Source: Chrysomallon squamiferum (lineage: Eukaryota; Mollusca; Gastropoda; Neomphalida; Peltospiridae). Taken from it: a stretch of DNA of 32,500 bases. Position numbers and translations under genes: made by a program. Positions 12,248 through 24,051 of the stretch are shown here, piece by piece. The notes beneath the pieces were generated by a model, which was not told where the DNA came from, made no database searches, and saw only the letters and a program-made list of their open reading frames with translations. Within the stretch, counting starts at the first letter, position 1. Every line of letters begins with the position of its first letter. The stretch lies in NCBI GenBank assembly GCA_012295275.1, contig CM022666.1, positions 10,879,577-10,912,076 of the forward strand. Direction: 5' to 3'.

Positions 12248-14671
12248 ATACTAATAATAACAATGATGATGATGACAATGATGATTTAATCTAATATTAA
12301 AATCATTAAAAAACTGAATTTAGTTCACACATAAGATAGTATATAATTGTCAATACCTTTATCCTTCCATAACTTATTATAATGCGCAAAAAAAGGTAGT
12401 GCTGAATAACACATCATACACTGTTAATATCTAACAAAATTCATGGTTTTAATTCAGTAGCCGTGCTCTGGGAAATAGAAAGTTGATATTAGGATCGGAG
12501 CAATCACAATCTGTAACATTCACTTTTCTCAGTTATAAAGTTGAATTATAAAAGTAACTTTTATCATCTGTAAAGTGGCAGAAGCTGGTTTCAGATTAAC
12601 AGCAAATGAGCGCTAATTATAAATCTGCTGTCGAGATGTTATTTTACATCTTTGCTGCTAACACTTTTTTATGTTCAAATCTGCTGAGGATAAAAACCAT
12701 CCCCATTGTTTATTATTTTATTAATTCTTTCCTCCATCCATTCATTGTTTCATCCTTCATTTATTAACTTATTCATTCATTCCTGCACTCTGTTTCACAG
12801 TATCGCTCACGTTGCCTCGTTCCTCGAGAAGGGCAAGCAGGTTATTGGAAAACTGGCCACCAACTTGAACAACATCTTCCAAGCCGCCATGGGCAAACTG
12901 GCCAGCATCGGAGACAAGATCCACAGTCTGGAATTCCTGAAAGAACCAGTCGAGAATGTCATCAGTGAAATCAAGAATGTTGTCAGTAAGTAGACTTAGA
13001 TCATAGACACGTCATGAAGTCAAGAATGTTGTCAGAAAGTAGACTTAGATCATAGACACGTCACGAAGTCAAGAATGTTGTCAGTAAGTAGACTTAGATC
13101 ATAGACACGTCACGAAGTCAAGAATGTTGTCAGTAAGTAGACTTAGATCATAGACACGTCACGAAGTCAAGAATGTTGTCAGTAAGTAGACTTAGATCAT
13201 AGACACGTCACGAAGTCAAGAATGTTGTCAGTAAGTAGACTTAGATCATAGACTCGTCATGAAATAAACAATGCTATCTGTAACTGGAAGTAACTCCTAC
13301 ACAGGATATTCTAACCTTTTTTGTTAACTCATCAATCAAAATGTATTCTCACTGCACACGCTTATTTCCAGAAGATATATATTAAAATACATAACAAACC
13401 ACATTTTTTAAAACTTCATGAATCGACGAATGCACTCATTATAAATTAAAATTCATGAAATAAGTTAAAATAAATACATATCTAATATTAATTCAAATTA
13501 TACAACAGCATTAAAAGTTTAATAAAATTAAAAAAATTAAAAAAATAATGTCACTAGAAAACAGAATCATGCTCTGTCCTGTAGTAAGATGTGATTTTAC
13601 TTGTTCCCAGGCCTGCACGGACATCTTCAACTCGCTAACATCGGCGAGCTGCTGAAGAACCCAGCTCAGTTCGTGCTTAAACTTGGCGGCAAAGTGCTCG
13701 GAAACCTCCTCCACAAACGTAACGCTGTGGTCGACAGTCTGAAATCCGTTGGTCAGTCCATGCTTGACATGTTCAAACCCTTCATTGAACAAGTCCACCA
13801 GGTATGTTTTACCTTTACCTAGAGCAGGATTTCAGAATGCAGGGGTGGCAAAGTTTCACTATAAAGAAAAAAAATCTATGGATCAGGCAGAAGGAAATAA
13901 ACATAATTGCAGAAAGACGCGTTGATATATAATATTGAAACTGGATAATTAAAAAACAACTCATGGAGATTATTAGTTATATAGGCTTAATTTTACAAAA
14001 TAAAACACGTAGAAACTTGGAAAAACGTCGATTTAGAGATGTATGTTTTTTTTATTAATTTTATGTTTTTTGTTTTATTTTATTGTTGTTGTTTTAGTAA
14101 ATACTTTGTCAACTAATCGCTATTCCAACAGTTTTAACATTTCGCTTTGTTTCGCTTTGTCAGCACGTCGCCAACCTGGGTACCACGCTCACCAACGCTG
14201 CCTCTGGAATTGCTTCTGCCATCAAGCCACACATTGACGCTCTCAAAGGCCAGCTGACCGAACATCTGAACAACCTGAAACAGGCTGGAACCGCTCTTCT
14301 GCAACATGGAAAGGACGCCATTAAAGCCCTTGGCTCTGCTGCCACTGACATTCTTGGTAAGTAAACCAGCAGCGAATCCACCAGTTCTGAAGGGTGATCA
14401 TAATGAAAACCGTGAAACTTCCGAGATGAAATCAGTCTAATTATAACAAAACATCAGTCTACTATTTACACATGTAACTGAATTACAAATCTTTTATGAG
14501 ACTCACACAACTTATTGTAGCATTTATTTTAGAAATGACTTTACAGACTGACATTATTAATTTCCAGGTCAAACGATGAGCAATGCTGCCCCCGCCCTCC
14601 ACCAACTCGCAGAGACAGGAAAAGCCGCCGCTGGCGTCATTGGACAACACCTCATTGAAGCCCTCGGTTAA
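11388..14671 (+). CDS. Secreted Cys-free amphipathic helical protein, paralog B
   Basis: The coding exons are 11388-11604, 12142-12181, 12801-12985, 13611-13801, 14164-14356 and 14568-14671, giving 930 nt and 309 aa. Exons 3, 4 and 5 are 185, 191 and 193 nt, identical to gene A, and all five intron phases match. I chose the ATG at 11388 over the in-frame one at 11352 because an acceptor (TTTCTACTCAG) abuts it and the signal peptide starts there (MKFLVLVTVVALLS..., cut after ADA). The mature chain has no Cys, Trp or Tyr. Helical blocks at residues 44-69 and 231-260 share a KP..(A)L..QL..L..LK..G..LL pattern, which points to internal duplication. Lys-Arg pairs at 84-85 and 183-184 are conserved with A. 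Codons are GC-rich against introns of very high AT. Function is unknown; the tentative 'vdg3-like' or apolipoprotein-like suggestions apply equally here. Confidence 0.9.
11605..12141. other. Gene B intron 1, AT-rich with ATT/AAT runs
   Basis: ATT lies at about 11652-11685 and AAT at about 11777-11806. The remainder is A/T-rich without exon-like sequence. The acceptor is TTTGTTCAG before 12142. Confidence 0.7.
12182..12800. other. Gene B intron 2, with an AAAT run
   Basis: A short AAAT array lies at about 12217-12251. The intron ends in CTCTGTTTCACAG. I see no other structure. Confidence 0.7.
12971..13264 (+). repeat. 49-bp minisatellite that copies the end of exon 3 and its splice donor (gene B)
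   Basis: TCAAGAATGTTGTCAGTAAG recurs at 12971, 13020, 13069, 13118, 13167 and 13216, an exact 49-bp period; a decayed seventh copy starts at 13265. The first 15 bases of copy 1 are the last coding bases of exon 3, and GTAAGT is its donor. Later copies therefore carry both the exon tail and the splice site. Copy 2 alone has a broken donor (GAAAGT). The others keep GTAAGT intact. Confidence 0.95.
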
Positions 14672-14687
14672 ACCTGTACTCAGTCTG

Positions 14688-14693
14688 AATAAA
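14688..14693 (+). terminator. Gene B poly(A) signal (AATAAA)
   Basis: A canonical AATAAA lies 16 bases after the stop codon, followed by T-rich and GTTTTGT sequence. Confidence 0.75.
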
Positions 14694-14699
14694 CCCTGT

Positions 14700-17208
14700 T
14701 TTTAAATAGATCTCTCGTTCCTTTTGTTTTGTCCTTCGTTCTGAAGTATTATTTATTTATGTATTTAATCTTATTTTATTTATTTATTTATTTATTAGTT
14801 ACTGTACACTATAGGATTATATATCACTGGATTCTTATTTAAAGAAAAAATTAATAATAAAATAAAAAACTGAAAGTGACTGCAAAAGCACAAATTAAAT
14901 TTTGTTTAACCCACAGTTAACACAAATATTACAGAAATCATGACGTGAAATCCGCTGCTGTTTTTTGATCAGTAACAACTTATTTTCTGTAACGATGCTG
15001 TTTGAAAAAGTCTGTCACAGGCTACTTGCGCAGTAGTCCAACATGAACGCTAAAATAAAACGTACACCACACATTATAAATAAAACATAACTAAGAATGA
15101 AGTAAAAGTATTTTTATTTATACATTTAAAATAATTGTAACAAAATGATAAAATGGCCCTGTATCTGTCTCACTATGTCTTATTCTGAAAAAAATTACCT
15201 TATTAAAAGATAAAATAATTTTCTTATTTAAATTACTAATTTTGATCTATGTATAAATAAATACAATACAATTAGAAATAATGCCCTTACAAAACAGTAT
15301 TAATCAAATACAATTAAATACAAGTTTTGTCAAAATTAAATGAAGCGCTGAGGAGATGAGTGGCGTAATTTCAAAGAAATGAAAAATTACCCCAAAACAA
15401 CTTCAAAAATATTATCTTCTAAAATAAATATTATCTGCAATAAATCAATGACTGCATGCCATTCATTTAACTGTGCCCTTTAAAAACTTTGTAATTTTTA
15501 ATTTTATTTACTTTAATACTTGCACACCTGTTATCTCAAAAAGAATGTTATATGGGCTGAACCATACTAGTTTAAGTACTTAAATTCATTACAATATATT
15601 TATTTATTTATTTATTTGTATCAGTGATTACATGCTAATACATTATTGGACCCTTATTTTAATATATAAATAAATAAATAAACAAATAAAACAAGTAATA
15701 AAATAAAGTATTAAATGTAATGGAACAAGTTAAGAAGTTTTGACATGCTGGTTATAAGCCCTTCAATACATTCATACACTCATTCATTCATTAATTTATT
15801 TATTTTTGATTTATGAATAAGTTTAAATATATAATTGCACCATGTCCCACATAAATAAATAATACCGTTTTACAACATACTGATTGTATCACAGTGAAAT
15901 TGTAATTTAAAAAAATATATCCCAAAGCCTTCACATATACAGAACATAAACATAAATATTAACATAATCTGAATAATCTGAATTAAATTTCCTAATTAGT
16001 GTAAAAATGTTAGAATTTTCTTGTCATTTAATGTAACACATAATGTCTTAATTTAAAAAAAATATTTATATTATGTAATATATTATTTAATGTCTCTGAT
16101 CATACAAAGTAACACATTTAATGACATCAGCCTCTAATATAACAGGTTAATACACTGTTTAACATCTTCAGTTGTCTAATGTAAACATTTTTAACATCTT
16201 AATGTCTTCTGTCATTTAATGTGAGTCAATGTCACACATTTAAAACAACAAGCCGTGCACCGTTCAACATAAAACATCTTTCAAAAAATATAAAATATGT
16301 TAAAAGTACATGATCCTGAGTATTTATGTATACTGAAAATATTTTTAAAAATAATACTAATACAATTATTATTATTATTATTACATAAAGAAAAAAACAA
16401 GCTAAAAAATATGTAGCTATAACTGATAAAACTTCACTTTTTTTATCTAATAACTGATATATAAAAAAACAAATGTTTATTTCACAGCTTATCAGTTTCA
16501 GATAACAAATGTAAAATAACTAGAAAACACAAGATCTGGGATAAAAACATATTTAACAACAAACTTTAATATAACTATTTTCCTAACACTCACTAATATT
16601 TACAGTTAAAAACAATGTACAATTATATCAATTTTGTTATATTTGTATACACAAAATTTAAAAATTATAAGCATTGGTAATTAACAATTTTTGTATAAAA
16701 GTAAATTTAAAAAATAATTTTACCTGATAACACTCAACCTTTTAATATGAATATCAAAATATTCTTAATAATAATGAAATTAAACATCACCATTCGTCTA
16801 AAACTATTTTCTTATAAAATAGAAAAGGAGTAAACACATTTCCTTTTAAATAATTATTTTTACATAAATGAATGCATTATTTTCATGTGTATATGTATAT
16901 ATATATATATATATATAAAGAACTATAAATGAGGTGACCAAACATAATAAAGCTGTCCTGATTGTAATTACAATTACTGTTTAGTAAAGATTATAAATTT
17001 GTATAAAAAATATATAACTTATATAAATACTGTTGTGCTGTTTTGATTCTAAGCTATATAAAAAGCAGTCCAATTATTCTTTTTTTTTTAGTTTTCTTGG
17101 TTTTATTAGATAACAATTCAACAGTACATTGCACACTGACATCACTGTTATAATGTTTTAAGATAAAATAATATAGATATAGATACATTATGTCTATAAT
17201 TTCAAATC
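14700..17208. other. AT-rich gene-free stretch, possibly the 3' UTR of the minus-strand transporter
   Basis: No exon-like frame appears on either strand over 2.5 kb. The stretch lies just beyond the transporter's stop codon (17209-17211, minus strand) and converges with the end of gene B. Several TTTATT motifs (AATAAA on the minus strand) could end the transcript. It has few long microsatellites compared with the flanks, apart from short ATTT and AAAT runs near 15598 and 15665 and a TA run near 16897. Confidence 0.45.
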
Positions 17209-18196
17209 TTAAATATCATTCCCTTGAAAATTCTTCACTTTAAAAGTCATAGTAAGAAGAAGACCTGAAAATAATAAATTTCAAATTGAAGAAAATAATT
17301 TCTTTCTGTTAATGAAAAATAATCAATTAATAATTACATGTACAAAAAAAAAATATTTTGTAGAAGACCAAGGAATTAATTTATATATTGAAAGTAATAT
17401 TTACTATTAACATTTTTAAATAAAATTATATATATATATATAAATTAAATACCTAGTTTATTTAATGGCTCATTAATTTTCAACATCAGTCAAAAGTTCT
17501 GGCAAAGAAAACATATCTATCAGTTTAGTACATAGTTGTTTTTCCTTTCTTTTTAAAGAGGCTTTACATTCCTATGTAAGATATGACATCATGATTATTC
17601 AAGACAGAAAACTGACTTACATAAGTAAATATTCATTTATTTTATCTTTTTAATTTAGTTTTCAAGTTTTAACACTACAGGTATTAATTATGTGCATGTT
17701 TTTGTGTGTCTGTATTTGTGTATTTACATATAAACTTACTTGCAAATGAGAAAGCTGACACCATGAAGAACATTCCATACCAACCAATAATAACTTTGAG
17801 TTGGGACGTGAGTATGGCACCCACTGGATTTGTAATTACCTGTTGACACAAACAAAACATTTAAATATTTTCTTAAACATTCAGCAATTTATTATCTCTT
17901 TTATCCATTAACATTTAATTATGTAAGACAAAATAATAAAAATAATCACCTTTAAAGTTGAATAGTGTGTAATATTTTGAAGTCTACATACTTTGAATTT
18001 GTTATATCAAAATTGTTATAAAAATAATTCCTTATTAATTAAACTGAGGTTTTATATTAGAGACAAAATGTAAAACTGAAACACAGGGTGGAAACAGAAA
18101 TGGTTGATAAATGTTATGAAATATATAAATGATTCATCAATGTCTTTCTTACCTTTATTTACTTTATTTATTTATTTATTTATGTTCATATATCAT

Positions 18197-18254
<58 letters not shown>

Positions 18255-19984
18255 ATTTATTTTGTCTCATTTGCCTTAACTAATTTTATATTGTTATTGT
18301 TTCTCTTGGCTATTTTTAAATTTTGTTTTGGATATTTTCTATGTTGATTTAATTTTCTTTTCACTATGATATTTTACACATATTAATAGAAAAATAATCG
18401 TTAAATAAGAAAGCTATAATTACAAATCTTCACTACCTGCGAGGTAAACAGGAGGCCATAGTTCACTGCGTAGTGAGTTTGACCAAACGCTCGGGCAATT
18501 GCTGTGGGCATCAGAGAGAAGTTTCCAGAAAACGTGAGAAATATGAGACAAACCCAGATGAAGAACATGGCTTTTCCAGCAAAACTTGTCAGACCAATAG
18601 TCAGCATGAGAATGGTGAACACTCCACAGTTACAAGTCATAGCAACCTGGGTAGATAAAAAATATATTACACAGTAGAAAATATAAAGTCTACTACATTA
18701 TAAATCAGTTAACATGAATAACAGTTGTACAGAGCAACCTCATGAGATGAAATACAAACCATATAGTTATATATATATATATGTATGTATGTATGTATGT
18801 ATTTGTGTACTTGGGTGTTAATGTATTTATGTTAATTTTATGTACATGTTGAATGTATGAATTAATGTTTATAGGATATGTACATACTGACTGTTGTTTG
18901 ATAAAGAGACTAACTATATGGTTTGTATTTCATCTCATTGCTCTGTACAACTGTTATTCATGTTAACTGATTTATAATGTAGTAGACTTTATATTTTCTA
19001 CTGTGTAATAGTACAAACATACAGACAGAACATTTCTTATGAGTAATTACAATAAAACTTTAAATTAAATAAAAATGAATGTCTGATAATTCAATCAGTA
19101 ATATCACTGGTTAACAGAGAGCAACAATACACATCCCTGCCTGCGATGCTGTGTTATTTGAAGACTTAATTTCTTTCTTTATAAAAAACCCAGCAGTACT
19201 ATTTTCTAATCCCCAGTGACAAAGTATTCTAAAAACTGAACTCACTTTAAACGAAGTCCTGTCAGCTAGGTGACCCCACAGTATTCTTCCTGCAGCATTG
19301 AACACAGCAGCGAAAGCACCAACCAACGCAAGAAAAACATCATCATTAATGAATGTCTGACCATACGCCTGAAACAAACATTTTAAACACACTTTTAACA
19401 TGTGCAGATCTCATAATACAAAGGGATACGTTATTTCTATTACAACTGATATTTTATCTTCTTCCCTTATACAGGAATGCACATACCCATAGCCTTGCAT
19501 GAATCTGTTATAGAACATATGTTCGAACAGGAAATATACTTGGAAGTTCTAAGAAAATCTGATTTAAGAAATATATCTCAAGCCAAAGCTTTACAGTCAG
19601 GAATTCAGAAAACTGTTGTAGCAGATGATTTTCTAAATTAATTACTTAAAGATTAAATAAAAGATATTATGCCAAATCCATTAATACTATATTTGAAGCT
19701 ATTTATAACTTAATTAATGCTTTACCTTGTATAATGATGATATAAAAGTTACTCCTTGCCCATTGAATAAAAATATCATCCACAGGACATAAAATGGTTT
19801 TTTCTTTAATATTTCTGTTGGTGATAAAGTCATACTTTCATCCAAAGCCCTGTAAATAAAAATTTAATTAACATTATGTAAGTACATGTTAATGCATTTA
19901 GAAATACATTTAGACTTATGTATACTAAACAAATAAAATACACAGAGGGGGAGAGGGGAGGGGAGAGGGAGAGGGAGAGGGGGG

Positions 19985-20058
<74 letters not shown>

Positions 20059-22189
20059 CAATGAGAATGAGACAAACACATTTAGAAAAAATAAAAATAC
20101 TGATACAAAGTATTGAAACTGAGTAATGTACAAAAATATTCAGCTACAGGTAGAGTAAAAGTGATAAATACAAAGTTTTAATGTTCCTTTTAGCAGACAT
20201 ACAGCAACTTCAATCATCATATCATATAAAAATGATTCCGAGAGTAATATATATATTGTACCTCTGTTTAGTCATCACTTCATTGTCAACATTTTTGTCA
20301 GACTCTGGAGTGCTCTCCCCTTCTAAGTCAAGACTATCATCCTCATCACCGAGCAATGATTTCTTTTCTTCCTTTTTATTAATAGATTTCACTGCATCCT
20401 TTGTTGTAGCGACATATGTACAGGTTACTGCCTAAACAAAATCAACAGTAAGACAAAACATTTTATTAACATTCCATTCATAGGCACCTTGTTAATGACA
20501 AAATGGGTATGAATAACTGGTGCTAGTTAAACATGTATTTTCAAGTATAGAAAATTAAGATTAGAGAGACAGAGAGAGAGATAGAAAGTTACAAAAATAC
20601 ATGCACAGGTAGACATTTACAGAAATACAGATGTAACATCACAGATGTTACATAAAATACAAAAAACTAAATTTATCTTATAATTTCAAATTCAAGAAAT
20701 TAGTTATTAATAAAAGAAAACAAATCATAGAAAATAGTTTTATTAAGGTTATTGACAAAGATTTAAAACTAGCTTTAAATAATACATTTCTATGTATGCT
20801 ACTCATTAATGTAAATCCTCTCTTCACAGTTATCCAAGAATCTCTTGTAAATTATTTACATGGTTGTTGGCAAATTTGCGGCATTTGTAAGAGTTTTAAA
20901 ACAAAACCGAATTTTTTATTTAAAAGCATCTATTCAATCAAATGTGTCATATAACATGTACGATATACCTCAGGCGGTGGAAATACGACCAGCATTGAAC
21001 CAATCAGCTGCATTGTTGCATAGCAACCACCCATCAACAGAAACATGTAGGGTACATTGTCAAGAATTCCATCTTCTTTAGTAAAATATCTGTATATTTA
21101 GCAATTATAAAAAACCAAGTTGTCTCTGCCAACTCTATTAATAATAAATACAAAACAGAAATCCAAACAATTTCTCACAAATCTATACATCTGTATGGGT
21201 CATTCCGTGTCAAATCACCCAATGGTTTAAACCCAACCTTCTCAGATTTTTATGAAACTTGGTATACTTGTTGACTGGGATCCCACAGCACCAAATCTGA
21301 AATGTTAGCTCAATCAGACCAGTGGTGTGGGAGATACGGCCCACCGAATTTTGAGATTTTTGGCAAAAAATGGGTGTGACCACCAACCTTAGAACCCTCA
21401 TATCTCGGGAACTACTGGGCCAATCTTCATAAAATTGGTATTGTTAGAAAGGCCCTTTTGACCATGGTGAGAAGGTTAAGCATCAGAAACACCTAGTTCT
21501 CTCAAATTTATGTGAACTTTATGCATACATGTAGGCCTACAATGTCTTACTCAATGATCAAGAAAGATGGTGATCCCTAGCATCCAGAATTGATCATTCA
21601 GGTTTTAGTTAATCAGATGTTCATGGCTGAAAAGGTGTTATTTTCATGTATATAAATGTATTTCATGCATTTTTTAAATCTATATTGTGGCTAAACAAAA
21701 AATATTACACCCAGGAAACTTTTATATGTTTTAGTTAACATGTGGGAGATTAAATTTCAATAAAGGTCATCTCAAGATCACGTGATCCACGCAGTTAATT
21801 TCAAGGTCATAGCAAAGGTCAAAAAATCAAGGTAGTCCAATATTTTCCAAACTAAACAAAAATGGCATATTTGGAATCTGGTCTGATTGAGCTAACATTT
21901 CAGATTTGGTGCTGTGGGATCCCAGTCAACAAGTATACCAAGTTTTATAAAAATCTGAGACAGTCGGGTGTAAAAAAAATATTTTCTGGGGTGATTTGAT
22001 ACGGAATTACCCGTATGTATTATAAAGAAGAAGGTTAGAAAAAGGTTTGAACTTATTTTAACTTATCTTTCAATTGAAATATTTTGTTTTCATGAAGAAA
22101 ATATGATATTAAATCTAAAATTTCTAAAAAGGAAAAAAGATCATGTTTAAATAAATATATATATATATATATATTTATATATATGTTTC

Positions 22190-22235
<46 letters not shown>

Positions 22236-23994
22236 ATAATAGATAGATATATAGATATATATATATATAAAACATATATTGGAATAGACAGTTAAAAAAC
22301 CCCACATGATAATGAACAAGAAACAGAAGAACAGAGCACAGATATCTTATTAATACAAAAATAAAATACTATTAAAAACAGAATATTAAAACTGATGTTA
22401 TTACTGTGATAAAGCATATAAATAAAACAAAGCAAAACAAAAATAAATAAATAAAATTAACCCCACTTACTTGACTCCATTTACTGGGTGTGTTGGTGAT
22501 TTGTTTTCTGGGTTGATGAAAGCTGTCTGAATCTGATCAAAGATGAAAGAACCTCCCCCAAAACCTGCCACAACAAAACCATTCACCAAACCCTTCTTTT
22601 CTGGCATCCACTAAAACAAACAGTAAAAAATGAGTCATTCACGGTTTGACATAGATAAATGTCAACTGAAAATGTAATCTTGTCCAGAAAACTTCTTAAA
22701 CTAAATATCCAAGTGATCTGTTATTTCAGGACAAAATCAACCATGCTGGAGATGTTTTATTTGAGTTGTATAGTTATATAAAACAAGAGTGACAACTTAC
22801 ACTCATAGCACAAGCCATAGGAACAGCATAGGCAATGCCAACTCCAAAGCCAAACATCAAGCCGTATGTAATGACCGTGGCAGCAAACGACCATTTGATT
22901 GTGAAATAAGTTAGTAAGACACCAGAGCTAGGAGAATAAATCATTTTAGTAACAGCATACACTACAAAAGCATTTCAAAATACATCTAATTTACATTCAG
23001 ATTTTTTTAATGAAAACTATTCATCATATATATATATTATATATATATTCCCCTCAGTTATTTCCCAAACAACCCAGTGACCAGTTTATCTAAGGATATG
23101 GTATGTGCTTTCCTTATTTGATGCTTAGAAACAAAATTGGGGAAACTGCTTCTGATCGTTAACATCAGCTCACAGAATTTTCACTCAGATCAGTTTCAGA
23201 TTAAAATCAATACACAAAAAAATATATCCTAAGTTAACTGTAATCAGAAAAATATATGTCAGTGATTTTTCTTTTTTTAAATTATCTGTAAAAGTGTTGG
23301 AACAGACGTTTATAGCAGTTTTCAATAGGTGGGCACATGATTTCATTTCACACATTTATTGAAAGATGAACAAAATAAATCTTTGGACAAATATTTAAAT
23401 AATATCTTTAAATTTAACTTATTAAAAGATATCAACTTTTGTTCCAGCCCAATAAAATCTTTAGTAATTTCCTTGTTAACTAAAAAGCACAATAAGCATG
23501 ATCTAACCTATAAACATTATTGTTGAGATAATTGATATTTTAAGTTAATAAAGCAAACAAAAAATTAAAAGTGATATTCTCAATGTTCTTTATGTGTACA
23601 GTTAAATGTTACTAATATAACATTCTGATACAAACTAAACTTAACTACAGCATACTTGATCCAAAGTTTTTCTTACTTTCTGGGACATATGACCACATGT
23701 GTTTCTCAATACATTTCACCTTTCATTTGATCACAAGCAAATCACCATCAAAGCTACACTTTAAACAACTGCACATGTTGTTCTGCCCATCTGATTACCT
23801 CATTAATAATCCACCAGTCAGTGTTGTGAGGCGTGGCCCAATCTTCTGACACAGCAGACCCCCAAGAAACATGGACACACCCTGCCCCATTCCAGACATG
23901 GCAAAAATCCAGATACTTGTAGCATATGTAAGGTCAGCAGGTGAACTGTATTCTCGAATGTATGATGTCACATAGGGGGTCATGTTACCTGCAA

Positions 23995-24051
<57 letters not shown>

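Noticed and set aside
14160-14381. Minus-strand frame of 73 codons, and a similar one at 11343-11546
   Set aside because: Both are antisense shadows of the GC-rich coding exons 5 and 1 of gene B.
21210-21401. 63-codon minus-strand frame inside the inverted-repeat element as a transposase remnant
   Set aside because: It lies mostly within the terminal repeat arm and shows no transposase-like motif.
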